DNA of 11,041 nt, from contig JACMLD010000519.1 in the NCBI GenBank assembly GCA_014379785.1, positions 1-11,041 of the forward strand. The letters run 5' to 3'. Below, piece after piece: positions 1 to 7,700 of the stretch; the first letter of the stretch is position 1; the number at the start of each line of letters is the position of its first letter. The DNA comes from Chitinophagaceae bacterium (GTDB lineage: Bacteria > Bacteroidota > Bacteroidia > Chitinophagales > Chitinophagaceae). The notes beneath the pieces are model-generated. The model had not been told where the DNA came from. It saw only the letters and a list, made by a program, of their open reading frames with translations, and did not search any database. The position numbers and the translations under genes are program-made.

Positions 1-228
1 CAAAAAATAGGTTTCGTCAAGACCACGCCTCAATCCATCGATCCAGCCATAGCAGAGGGCTATGTCAATCGCCTCCATATATGAAATGGTTGTAATGCCT
101 GTCTTTGCTTTGGCAATTTTCAGCCAGGTGCCTTCAGATTTTTCGAAATTCTTTGAGAGCCACTTTTCAAAGGCGGGACTCTCCTTAAACTCAAAAACCG
201 GGTAATCATCGTGTTTGCTCGTTGCCAT
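1..228 (-). CDS. YdeI/OmpD-associated family protein, N-terminal part (cut by window edge)
   Basis: An open frame starts at the ATG on 226-228 and runs leftward off the window without a stop, giving 76 residues. Seen: a Trp-Leu-Lys motif near residue 37, then an Ile-Ser-Tyr-Met-Glu-Ala stretch, then Cys-Tyr-Gly-Trp-Ile-Asp-Gly at about 62-68, followed by a basic patch and Leu-Asp-Glu. Tyr-x-Glu-Ala followed by (Cys/Phe/Tyr)-Gly-Trp-Ile-Asp-Gly and a Leu-Asp-Glu is the hallmark of the YdeI/OmpD-associated family, whose full members are about 190-200 residues. The family is linked in the literature to bacteriocin and stress tolerance, but its biochemical activity is not established. No signal peptide is visible, so a cytoplasmic protein is likely. 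It diverges from the membrane protein gene to its right. Family call fairly sure; function unknown. Confidence 0.8.
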   Translation of the reverse strand, partial: MATSKHDDYPVFEFKESPAFEKWLSKNFEKSEGTWLKIAKAKTGITTISYMEAIDIALCYGWIDGLRRGLDETYFL

Positions 229-284
229 GCCTAAAATTAACGATTTCAGTCGCTGATAGTACCTGAACTGCAGTTGAATTAGAT

Positions 285-292
285 TAGTTTTG
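285..292 (+). promoter_or_regulatory. Candidate Bacteroidota -7 promoter element
   Basis: TAGTTTTG is an exact match to the Bacteroidota -7 consensus TAnnTTTG. It lies 26 bp before the ATG at 319, so transcription would start near 298-300 and leave a leader of about 20 bases. The -33 region at about 263-265 holds only CTG instead of TTG, a two-of-three match. The position fits the membrane protein gene well, but an 8-bp motif with four or five informative bases can occur by chance in AT-rich DNA. Confidence 0.45.
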
Positions 293-318
293 CGGAACTT
301 TAAAAGACATTTTTGCTG

Positions 319-741
319 ATGTTTGAAATTCTTACCGTGGCGGCGCTGGCCAGTTTTGAAATATATGTTGCGATTCCTACAGGTTTTGCATTTAAACTTG
401 ACCCGGTTACAATCTTCCTTGCCAGCATGGTTGGCGGACTGGCCGGAGTTTTCGTTACGGCATTTCTGGGAGATAAGATCAAAAAACTGATTCGCGGCAA
501 CAAGCCGCCAAAAGAGAAGAAACTGAACACCGGATTGCCCTATCGTATCTGGATGAAATATGGCATCATTGGTCTGGGTTTCGCCGGCACCATGACCGTT
601 GGCGCACCCGCGAGTATTGGACTTGGACTGGCCCTCAACGCTCCCTTAAAAAAACTGATCGTCTGGTGCTGCATTGGTATTGTGACCCGCTGCGCGGTGT
701 TTACTGCTATTGGGCATTATGGGATAAAGATGTTTGCGTAA
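319..741 (+). CDS. Small multi-pass membrane protein, resembling the small multidrug export protein family
   Basis: This encodes 140 residues from the ATG at 319. The frame is open back to a TTG at 313, but the ATG is the more usual start. Hydrophobic segments are visible at about residues 1-22, 27-48, 83-107 and 112-136. A basic, Lys/Pro-rich hydrophilic loop lies between the second and third, so this is an inner-membrane protein with three or four helices. The first segment carries Phe-Glu followed by Ala-Ile-Pro-Thr-Gly. The second half has Met-Lys-Tyr-Gly-Ile-Ile-Gly-Leu and a Gly-Ala-Pro-Ala-Ser-Ile-Gly-Leu-Gly motif. This layout (an Ile-Pro-x-Gly helix, a charged loop, a Lys-Tyr-Gly start and a Gly/Pro-rich re-entrant-looking stretch) recalls the 'putative small multi-drug export' family (COG2426-like), for which transport was never well shown. 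The family call is tentative; the membrane topology is well supported. It converges on the response regulator gene across a repeat-filled gap. Confidence 0.7.
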   Translation: MFEILTVAALASFEIYVAIPTGFAFKLDPVTIFLASMVGGLAGVFVTAFLGDKIKKLIRGNKPPKEKKLNTGLPYRIWMKYGIIGLGFAGTMTVGAPASIGLGLALNAPLKKLIVWCCIGIVTRCAVFTAIGHYGIKMFA

Positions 742-747
742 ATCATA

Positions 748-788
748 GTTGATCAGTTGATACGTTGATCAGTTGATACGTTGACTGG
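748..788. repeat. Short tandem repeat, 16-bp unit, about 2.5 copies
   Basis: The unit GTTGATCAGTTGATAC occurs exactly twice (748-763 and 764-779), and a third copy breaks down after GTTGA at 780-784. The unit is itself built from two GTTGAT-like halves (GTTGATCA and GTTGATAC). It begins 6 bp after the stop of the membrane protein gene and is non-coding. A role is not evident. Such GTTGAT arrays could come from replication slippage or belong to a dispersed intergenic repeat. Confidence 0.85.
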
Positions 789-794
789 TTTCGG

Positions 795-880
795 CAGTCA
801 CCTCGAAGCCGAGAGGTCTCCAGCTATTACATAGTGTGTACGTTACCGGCCGGGGATGCCTCGGCTTCGCTCGGCATGAC
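795..880. repeat. Dispersed-repeat-like intergenic element with inverted repeats
   Basis: This GC-rich block contains CGAAGCCGAG (804-813), whose exact reverse complement CTCGGCTTCG sits at 860-869. The result is a 10-bp inverted repeat with a 46-bp spacer. The right end also has ATGCC (856-860) opposite GGCAT (873-877) and a direct repeat of TCGGC (861-865 and 871-875). The words 'tcgaagccgagaggtctcc' and 'gatgcctcggcttcgctcgg' look like the kind of sequence dispersed in many copies between genes, which suggests a short non-autonomous repeat rather than a gene-specific signal. No coding sense on either strand. The inverted repeat is directly visible; the dispersed nature is inferred. Confidence 0.55.
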
Positions 881-904
881 AGCACCGCCTTTGCGCCACA
901 TTCT

Positions 905-968
905 CCCACATTTCCCCTCATTCGGCGCGCAGCGCCCACATTTGCTCATTTGCACATTTGCTCATCTT
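905..968. repeat. Degenerate CACATTT/CTCAT tandem repeat
   Basis: CACATTTGCTCATTTG at 937-952 is followed by CACATTTGCTCATCTT at 953-968. The first 13 bases are identical, again with a 16-bp period. A degenerate copy with CACATTTCCCCTCATT lies upstream at 907-922, followed by a perfect 5-bp-stem hairpin (GGCGC at 924-928, loop GCA, GCGCC at 932-936). The pyrimidine-rich tract runs on to the stop codon of the response regulator gene at 980. It does not look coding. With the two elements to its left, it means almost all of the 742-979 gap is repeat-derived. Confidence 0.65.
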
Positions 969-979
969 CCCATCTTCCC

Positions 980-1714
980 CTACTCCCCCAACCATTTCTT
1001 AAAATCACCCGCTCTCAGCCTGCTGATAATAATCTCTTCATACGACTCTGGAGACACACTCACCTTTAGTTTTCCGCTAAACCAGGTATGCACTTTCTGA
1101 ATGGAATGATAACTCACGATAAACTGGCGGTTGGCGCGGAAAAAAAGCTTGTCGTCCATATCCGATTCGATCTCATCGAGTCTTTTGTCAATCGCAAAAC
1201 TTTCTCCTTTATGCGTCTTGATATATTGCATCCTGTCTCTCGTATAAAAATGAGAAATATCTTCTCCCAGCACAGAAATGAGTCTGGTACCGGTTTTCGC
1301 GAGATATCTTGTTTTCACCTCTCCCTGTTTCTCTACTCTTTTTAATAGCGACAACAATCCGTGCTGACGACGAAATTTATCAATAGCTGCTTCCAGCTCA
1401 TGGATGTCTACCGGCTTCAGCAGATAGTCAACACTGTTCTGCTTGAAAGCTTTCAATGCATGTTCCTGGTAGGCGGTGGTAAAGATCACCGGTGCATCAA
1501 TTCTCGCCTGTTTGAAAATCTCGAAGCTCTGGCCATCCCCCAATTCAATGTCCATAAACACCAAATCAACTCTCGGATTTGTGCCAAAGTATTTTGTGGC
1601 AGATTCAATACTGTCGAGTGCGGCGACCACAGAAATTTCGTTGTCGGTCTCCTGCAGCATCGATTTCAAATGTTCAAGCGCTACTGTTTCATCTTCTATC
1701 ACTACAACTTTCAT
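980..1714 (-). CDS. LytTR-family response regulator
   Basis: This is a 244-residue DNA-binding response regulator. Residues 1-120 form a receiver domain. The acidic pair Glu7-Asp8 and the phospho-acceptor Asp55 (in Val-Phe-Met-Asp-Ile-Glu) are in place. So are the switch Thr79-Thr80 (Phe-Thr-Thr-Ala-Tyr), Tyr97 and Lys100-Pro101 (Asp-Tyr-Leu-Leu-Lys-Pro). After a short basic linker, residues from about 136 to 240 form a LytTR domain. It has the typical Tyr-Leu-Ala-Lys start, a His-Phe-Tyr-Thr-Arg-Asp segment and Phe-Phe-Arg-Ala-Asn-Arg-Gln-Phe-Ile-Val before the final strands. LytTR domains bind direct-repeat promoter sites. Length is normal for the family, and all residues needed for phosphorylation are present. 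Its ATG overlaps the stop of the kinase gene by 4 bp, so the pair is translationally coupled. Target genes cannot be told from the sequence. Confidence 0.95.
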   Translation of the reverse strand: MKVVVIEDETVALEHLKSMLQETDNEISVVAALDSIESATKYFGTNPRVDLVFMDIELGDGQSFEIFKQARIDAPVIFTTAYQEHALKAFKQNSVDYLLKPVDIHELEAAIDKFRRQHGLLSLLKRVEKQGEVKTRYLAKTGTRLISVLGEDISHFYTRDRMQYIKTHKGESFAIDKRLDEIESDMDDKLFFRANRQFIVSYHSIQKVHTWFSGKLKVSVSPESYEEIIISRLRAGDFKKWLGE

Positions 1715-2745
1715 GACGCAATTCTTTTTAATGGAAGGGTGACAGAAAATATTTCTCCCGAAGAAAAAATATTCACGTCTCCCATATGTAATAATTCAAA
1801 TTTCTTTTTTAAGTGCATGAGTCCATGCCCGGTGTTGTACAACCCTTTTTTCTGCTGCATATTATTGGTGATTGTCAATTTTCCCATGGCCGGTTCAAAA
1901 TTCATCCGGATATGCAACGGGCGTTCTCTTGTAATGATATTGTGTTTTACCGCATTCTCTATCAGCAACTGCAGACTCAGCGGCGGCAGACTAAAATCAT
2001 TCATTGTAGTCAGGCCTTCCGCTTCCAGATGAAGACCTTCGCAGTAGCGGGTTTTGAGCAGAAAGAAATACGCCCTCGTAAAATCCATTTCTTCCGCCAG
2101 GGAGATCATCTGAGAATTGTTTGCTTCGAGCAAGTACCGGTACACCCTCGCCATTTCTTCCGTAAACCGGATAGCCCTTGGCGTATCGACCTTCATGAGA
2201 CCGATCAGTGTATTGAGTGCATTGAAAAGAAAATGTGGTTGAATCTGTACTTTGAGCGAATCGAATTGTATTTGATAATTTGTTCGGCGCAGCTCCTCCG
2301 TTTCCTCGCGGGATTTATTCCATTCCTCAAAAAAATACAGACTTTCATAAACTGCCAGTTGTAATAAAACAAACAACAAACTGATGCCGATGGAATAGGA
2401 ATAAGTCGTGAAAGTGGCGATGGGTACACCCCAGAGATTACTCGTGTGTTCAATATTTATTCTCAGAAACCCGATTAAAAAAGCGTATGGAATGACAAAC
2501 AGCAATGTGTACCTCACTCTGAGTTTTGCCAGGCTGGTGCCCTGAAAACGTTCCCGGATCCTTTTGATAAAATAACGCGGCACCTCCCAGATGGCCAATG
2601 CAAACAGCAAGGTGATTGAGATGGTTTTCAGCCACATGTTTTCATCGCGCCAGGAGAAAAACATCTCGAGCATGAAAAAGAAATAGAATATAAAAACTAC
2701 AGACAAAAACCCGTAGATACGAAGTTGTTTTTCTTTAAAAAACAT
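1711..2745 (-). CDS. LytS/YehU-type sensor histidine kinase (His_kinase family)
   Basis: A 344-residue inner-membrane kinase, partner of the response regulator that overlaps its end. Four hydrophobic helices lie at about residues 9-30, 39-55, 79-98 and 115-137, with no extracellular sensor domain between them. A charged linker leads to the phospho-acceptor region: Gln-Pro-His-Phe-Leu-Phe-Asn-Ala-Leu-Asn with His171, the signature of the His_kinase (PF06580) family. The ATP-binding part has an N-box at about 254-270 (Pro-Pro-Leu-Ser-Leu-Gln-Leu-Leu-Ile-Glu-Asn-Ala-Val-Lys-His-Asn) and a short glycine box Gly-His-Gly-Leu at 307-310. All key residues are present. Signal sensing must occur through the membrane helices or partner proteins. 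The start is the ATG at 2743-2745, just after an A-rich leader; a second ATG 4 bp upstream is out of frame. No target is obvious. Confidence 0.95.
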   Translation of the reverse strand: MFFKEKQLRIYGFLSVVFIFYFFFMLEMFFSWRDENMWLKTISITLLFALAIWEVPRYFIKRIRERFQGTSLAKLRVRYTLLFVIPYAFLIGFLRINIEHTSNLWGVPIATFTTYSYSIGISLLFVLLQLAVYESLYFFEEWNKSREETEELRRTNYQIQFDSLKVQIQPHFLFNALNTLIGLMKVDTPRAIRFTEEMARVYRYLLEANNSQMISLAEEMDFTRAYFFLLKTRYCEGLHLEAEGLTTMNDFSLPPLSLQLLIENAVKHNIITRERPLHIRMNFEPAMGKLTITNNMQQKKGLYNTGHGLMHLKKKFELLHMGDVNIFSSGEIFSVTLPLKRIAS

Positions 2746-2855
2746 TCATTTTTATTTTTGTAAAATTATATATCCGATCATTTTCGTCAGGATAACTTGC
2801 TGTCAATCTAAACAGTTAATGCTGCATTTCGGTAGCATCCACCGGCATTTCAGGA

Positions 2856-3233
2856 TTAAGTTTTGTTGTTTTTCCGGTATATCCTCGGCGTTTTGAAAAA
2901 ACTCACCTCCACCTCAACGGGGCTGCTTACCTCAAATTCAATCAGGTGTCTGTCTGACCTGTATTTCTTATACCTCATTTCCATTACTCCGTCTTTCAGC
3001 TCCAGTTTCAGATCCGCGATATCAGTTGCGCAACCTTTCGCCCTCACTTTCTTTGTTGAGTCACTGCATCTGGTGATTACAAAAATAAATTCGTCACTGG
3101 CTAAAATTTTATTAAAGCCTTTCAACGCAAACTCCCTTGTATCGGGTTCCGGGCAGAATCCTGCTTCGCGGCAACAACCAGAAAATAAGGTACACAACAG
3201 CATTCCACCCAGCATTTTTTGTGCTATCGACAT
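2856..3233 (-). CDS. Small lipoprotein with a Head-GIN-like (DUF2807-like) half domain
   Basis: This encodes 125 residues from the ATG at 3231-3233. A longer frame opens at 3311, but the inner start places a clean lipoprotein signal at the N-terminus: Lys6, a hydrophobic stretch, then Phe-Ser-Gly-Cys with lipidation at Cys20. The mature part is rich in beta strands. Gly-Phe-Asn-Lys-Ile at 39-43, Lys-Val-Arg-Ala-Lys-Gly at 62-67, a Leu-Lys-Asp-Gly turn at 79-82 and Ser-Ser-Pro-Val-Glu-Val at 103-108 follow the order of conserved positions in the Head-GIN fold (Phe-x-x-Ile, Val-x-Gly, Asp-Gly, then Pro-x-Leu). That fold occurs in many exported Bacteroidota proteins of unclear function. It stops where a full domain would begin its second half (usual proteins are about 220-250 residues), so it is short or truncated. 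Cysteines at 21, 27, 56 and 68 are unusual for the family. Same strand as the kinase gene, 110 bp upstream of it. Confidence 0.65.
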   Translation of the reverse strand: MSIAQKMLGGMLLCTLFSGCCREAGFCPEPDTREFALKGFNKILASDEFIFVITRCSDSTKKVRAKGCATDIADLKLELKDGVMEMRYKKYRSDRHLIEFEVSSPVEVEVSFFKTPRIYRKNNKT

Positions 3234-3251
3234 ATCATTTTCTTTGATACA

Positions 3252-3282
3252 CAAATTAGTATCCGAAGTATTTACGATGCAA
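3252..3282 (-). promoter_or_regulatory. Weak candidate promoter for the lipoprotein gene
   Basis: Read on the minus strand, TTG (complement of 3280-3282) is followed after 20 bp by CTAATTTG (complement of 3252-3259), which keeps the TTTG end of the Bacteroidota -7 element but not its leading TA. The spacing is right and it lies 18 bp before the lipoprotein start, inside the region freed by the upstream terminator. A poor match, given only as a candidate. Confidence 0.25.
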
Positions 3283-3311
3283 TGAAAAAGGATGAATGGA
3301 ATACCGTGCAT

Positions 3312-3336
3312 AAAAAAAACCGGCCACGCGGCCGGC
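3312..3336 (-). terminator. Rho-independent terminator of the SusC/SusD unit
   Basis: On the minus strand the sequence reads CCGGCC, loop GCGT, GGCCGG, then eight T residues (the complement of A 3312-3319). A perfect 6-bp all-GC stem with a 4-base loop and an uninterrupted T tract is a textbook intrinsic terminator. It lies 32 bp beyond the SusD-like stop codon. It therefore ends the susC/susD transcript and separates it from the lipoprotein and two-component genes on the same strand. Confidence 0.92.
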
Positions 3337-3367
3337 TTCTTAGTAAAAAATGGAGGACTATTAAATA

Positions 3368-4792
3368 CTAAAATTTATCCCAGAACAGTTTTGTTGACAC
3401 TTCATCCGAACCGATGGCGGTAGACGCCTGTTCGTAATTCAACCGGTTTACATTCTGTTCTTTCACCGGGTAAGGAAACCGTACCGGAATATCTGATACC
3501 GCATTTGATGCAGGGTTGAGTGCAGGGTAGTCAAACTTCCTCCATTCTATCCAGGCATCCCATCCACGGTTATTCAGCGCCAGCCATTTTTGCATACCGA
3601 TCTTTTGCCGCCAGTTGCCAGGTGCTGTGAGATACGATACGCCGGGCTGTGCGAGATAGATATTTGCTTCAGCAACAGTGCCGTTCCAGGCGATTATTGA
3701 TGCCGTGATGGCTTTGTCGTAGTGACTTCTTGCTGAACCACCAACGTTAAATCCTCTTTCAAAAGCTTCTGCAAGCAGAAATTCCACTTCTGCAACGTCC
3801 ATCAGGGTACCAGGGAATGTTGGTGCGGTTATCGTTGGACTGACATGAGATACAGCTGCGAAGGCAGTGCCTTCCCCGGGCTCTCCGCCTGAATATCCAC
3901 CGTTTTGATCTGTTGTAAAGAAATTGTCGAGACGCGGGTCGCTCAACCTTTTCAGTTCGTTGACCAATGTGCTGCCCGCAACAAAATCATCTCTTGAAGA
4001 CTGGATCAGGTCCACCCAGATTGGATTGGTGTTTGGTGGAGCAGAAAGATACTGAAACAATGCATTGTCGTCGGCACTGGTAAAGACCCCTGCTGTCACC
4101 GCTGTTTCCACGGCAGTTTTTGCCTTGGCAGCATCGTCATCAGCAATGGTGAGCGCAATTTTGAGTTTTATGGAATTGGCAAATTTTTTCCATTTTGAGG
4201 TATTGCCCCCGTAAATAATGTCTGCACTTCCAAAGCTTGCCGCATTGGTCGTTATTGTTGCCGTGGCCGCATCCAATCTCGTTATCAGGTCAGCCATGAT
4301 GATTTTGGCATCGTCGTATTTGGGGAAAGGCTTGGATACATCCAGCGACTCCGAATAAGGGATATTGCCATAGGTAGTAACAAGATAGTAGTACGCATAC
4401 ACCTGTAGAAGTTCCGCAATGGCTAACTGATTTTTCTGAACATTGACATCCGCCACATCTTCCGGTATCAACTTTTTTGCTTCCTTAAGGTCATTCAGCA
4501 CATCCCGGTAAAGGATGTCCCAGATATTGTCATTGATGGCCCTTGTTCCCAAATCATAATTACTCTCATCGGTGTACTGTGTCTGTTGCCAGTGCTGGAC
4601 AATCAACCGATAGATGTTAACATTGGTATTGGAGGATGCCAATACATCCGATAGTCTCCTTTCAGCGTTTGTCAGAAATGCGTACGAAGGAGCTTCTTTC
4701 GGATTTTTTGGATCATCGTTAAGTTTGGTCAGGTTTTTCGTGCAGGAAAGGCCTGCACTCAAAACCAGTATCGCCAGAATTATTTTTCTCAT
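3368..4792 (-). CDS. SusD/RagB-like nutrient-binding outer-membrane lipoprotein (SusD-like_2 type)
   Basis: This 474-residue surface lipoprotein would cap the adjacent SusC-like channel and capture its ligand. A lipoprotein signal occupies residues 1-16 with Cys17 as the lipidation site (Gly-Leu-Ser-Cys, a somewhat relaxed lipobox). Leu-Asn-Asp-Asp-Pro-Lys-Asn-Pro follows near residue 24, matching the N-terminal Asn-x-Asp-Pro-Asn-x-Pro mark of the SusD-like_2 (PF12771) branch. Helical repeat-like regions fill the middle. The C-terminal segment from residue 403 (Trp-Leu-Ala-Leu-Asn-Asn-Arg-Gly, then Ala-Trp-Ile-Glu-Trp-Arg) and a Pro-Val-Arg-Phe-Pro-Tyr-Pro stretch near 436-442 are also typical, as is the Leu-Phe-Trp-Asp end. 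Length is normal. Its ATG follows the SusC stop by 2 bp, so the two are co-translated. The SusD-like_2 branch serves varied ligands, including non-glycan ones, so the substrate cannot be read from this gene alone. Confidence 0.95.
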   Translation of the reverse strand: MRKIILAILVLSAGLSCTKNLTKLNDDPKNPKEAPSYAFLTNAERRLSDVLASSNTNVNIYRLIVQHWQQTQYTDESNYDLGTRAINDNIWDILYRDVLNDLKEAKKLIPEDVADVNVQKNQLAIAELLQVYAYYYLVTTYGNIPYSESLDVSKPFPKYDDAKIIMADLITRLDAATATITTNAASFGSADIIYGGNTSKWKKFANSIKLKIALTIADDDAAKAKTAVETAVTAGVFTSADDNALFQYLSAPPNTNPIWVDLIQSSRDDFVAGSTLVNELKRLSDPRLDNFFTTDQNGGYSGGEPGEGTAFAAVSHVSPTITAPTFPGTLMDVAEVEFLLAEAFERGFNVGGSARSHYDKAITASIIAWNGTVAEANIYLAQPGVSYLTAPGNWRQKIGMQKWLALNNRGWDAWIEWRKFDYPALNPASNAVSDIPVRFPYPVKEQNVNRLNYEQASTAIGSDEVSTKLFWDKF

Positions 4793-4794
4793 AA

Positions 4795-7700
4795 TTAAAA
4801 TTTCAGTTTGACATTAAAAGTGAGGGTTCTGACAGTTGGATATGCACCTGCCTGGTAGCCCTGGATATTTCCTGCCCCGAGGCTGTCTTCGGGATCTGAA
4901 TAGGGCAGATTTTTGTGAATGATCCAGAGGTTGCGACCCACCAATGACAGATCTATTCCCTTGAAAGCTTTGAGTTTTGATACAAAAGTTGAGGGGAGTG
5001 AGTAATTCATCACCACCTCTCGGAGTTTTACATAGCTCGCATCGTACACAAATCCTTTTGCCGGATTTCTATAATCACCGTAAGTGCCGTAGCCATTCAC
5101 CACACGAATGGTATTTGCTTTTCCGGTTGCATCCACACCGGGTAAAATGATACCACCACCTTCTGCCAGCGGCGCTCTTGAAGGCTTTCCAAGATCGTTC
5201 AGACCGGCTGTCTCCGGATACATACCTTGTGAGAGTCCATAATACATGTCTAATGACAATACATCACCGCCATGTTTTACATCGATAAGGAAGCTCAGCG
5301 AGAGATTTTTGTATTTAAAGGAGTTGTTGATACCACCCATCCAGTCGGGGTTAACGTTTCCGATAACGATATTGGCATTCGAAGTCCTTAAATACCTGCC
5401 CGTTGCAGAAACCGTTTTTTGTCCCTTCGTATAGATATAATCACTGCCACGGATGGTTCCGTATGGCTGTCCAACCGTAGCATTGATGGTTCCTACCTGA
5501 AAATTGCCAAGCAGCAGGTTTTCAGCGCCTTCAAACAGTTCCACTACCCTGTTGTCATTTTTTGACCAGTTGACGGTCACGTTCCAGGTAAAATCTTTTG
5601 ACCTGACGGGACTGCCATTGAGTGAAACCTCGATGCCCTTGTTTTCCATCGAACCTGCATTCAGGTATTTTGCATCGTAACCAGTTGCTGTTGACACTTC
5701 GACAGGAAGAATCTGGTTAATTGTTTTTGTTTTGTAGTATGTAACGTCAAGGCCTATGCGATTTTTTAGGAACGCGAGCTCTATACCAGCTTCCATACTG
5801 CGTGTCAGTTCGGGTTTGAGATCCGGATTGTTTTTTGTGTAGTTGTTGTTTAATCCCGTAACTGCTGATTGGGGATTTGATCCGAAGGGATTCACAACAC
5901 CATACACATCCCTGACAGTGTAGAGGGGAGCATCGGCTCCTACCTGGGCGTAATTAGCCCGCAACTTCCCGTACGAAAGCCAGGTTAGTGAAGGCAGTAG
6001 TTCGGAAAACGTAAATCCTCCGGATACTGATGGATAGTAGTACACATTATTTCCCTTGGGCAGCGTGGATGACACATCCCGTCTCATGGTAGCGTCAAGC
6101 GTGATCATATTTCTCCAGATAAGCGTAGCCCCGCCAAAAACCCCCTGCACTTCTCTTTTTCCTTCAAATTCCTCCGGAGTGAGAGGTGCATTGAGTGAAT
6201 TAGACAGAGCGTAGACTTCCGGTACTATCAACCCACCATTTGTTCTTGCCCTGATATAGGAAGTGTTCTGCTTGCGGATATTCGTGCCCAGCAATCCTTT
6301 CAAAGCAAGTTCAGTTGTCAGATCCTTGTTGATGGTTGCCAGGAGGTCAATATTTGTTTCGCGATAGCTTCTGTTGAATCTTGAATACGAAGCTGTATTT
6401 GTACTGCCCACGGCTCTTCTTTCCTCAATAATCTCATTGTAAGAATCAAGTGCTATACGACCTGTGATGGTCAGCCAGTCTGCAACTACATAGTTCAGAT
6501 TTGTATTGCCAAAATACCTGTTACGGGTATCGGTTTCATAGTTTTTATAAACAACCCAGTAAGGGTTGTCCCAGAAATTGGGTGTGAGCGCATACGGATC
6601 GCCGGCTTTTATATTCCAGGATCTGTTGAGACCCGTTCTGTTGAACACCTCTTTCTGGTCTTTAATATCAACATTGACCTGCCACCATTGTCTGAAACTT
6701 GTCATCAGGTTTCTTGCACCGGCTCCGTCGTAACCTGTGCCATATCTGCCCTTCCCGTCGATATTTGAAAAATTGAGGGAGGCACCTGCGGTGAGCTTAT
6801 CAGTGATATTATAGGTAGCACCAAAGTTGAGCAGGTTCTTTTTGATCTTACTGTTGGGAAGGATGCCCTTGTCGTCGTTCCTGGTATATCCGAGTTTGAA
6901 TGTTCCTTTGTCGGATGCGCCGTCGATCAGGATCGACTGGTTGGAAGAAAACGCTGTTTCAAAAAACTTTGATGGATCATTTGCGCCTGCAACCCATGCC
7001 CTCGGCTTGCGGTAGTTTGGAGAAAGCGGGTCAAATGCATCGTATTGATATACCATCAGGTTCGGATCAAAACGGGCTCCATAAGAAGCATCTTCATGAA
7101 TGGGAGCAACCAGGTCATTCGTGCCATCTCCATTCACATCCCTGAAAAGAAATAACTGCGAAGGGTCTTCATACCGGGTTGTCGGGAAATATCCTGCACC
7201 ATATTCTCTCTGATATTTCGGGAAGGTGGATTTGTCAATCCGGCCAACAGACACGCCTGAATTAATGGTGATGCCAATGCCTTTGGCACCTCTTTTTGTG
7301 GTGATGAGTATCACGCCGTTTGAACCTTGTGATCCGAATAGTGCACTCGCCGCGGCGCCTTTGAGTACCGTAACCGATGCAATGTCGTCTGGATTGATAT
7401 CGGCTGCAGCATTGCCGTAGTCGTAGCCACCACCTCCTGTTCTTTGAGAATTGTTTTGAGAGGTTGTGGTACCGGCTCCGTTGTTGTATGGCACACCGTC
7501 TATAACAAACAGTGCCTGGTTATTTCCGGTGATTGATTTTACGCCTCTGATAACAACATTGGTGGATGCACCCATGGAGTTACCCTGTTTGATATCGAGA
7601 CCGGCAACTTTACCGGAAAGGTTTTGGATGAAGTTTGAATTCCGGTTTTTGCTGACCTCGTCGCCATTTATTTGCTGGGCCGCATATGCCAGCTGGTTGC

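Noticed and set aside
924..936. Hairpin GGCGC-GCA-GCGCC in the repeat-filled gap, as a terminator for the converging genes
   Set aside because: There is no T tract on either strand; it is better seen as part of the repeat region.
937..968. Two copies of a 16-bp unit considered as a CRISPR-like array
   Set aside because: The copies are directly adjacent with no spacers and diverge at their ends; there are no cas genes nearby.
1361..2032. Long plus-strand open frame (223 codons) opposite the kinase and regulator genes
   Set aside because: It lies antisense to two clearly recognised coding frames with intact catalytic motifs, and its translation shows no family features.
2819..2838. Hairpin ATGCTGC / GTAGCAT between the lipoprotein and kinase genes, as a terminator
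   Set aside because: The stem includes a wobble pair and no T run follows on the minus strand.
3234..3311. N-terminal extension of the lipoprotein frame to an ATG at 3311
   Set aside because: The extension would bury the lipoprotein signal 26 residues inside the protein and begins next to the terminator's A tract; the ATG at 3233 gives a proper signal sequence and lipobox.
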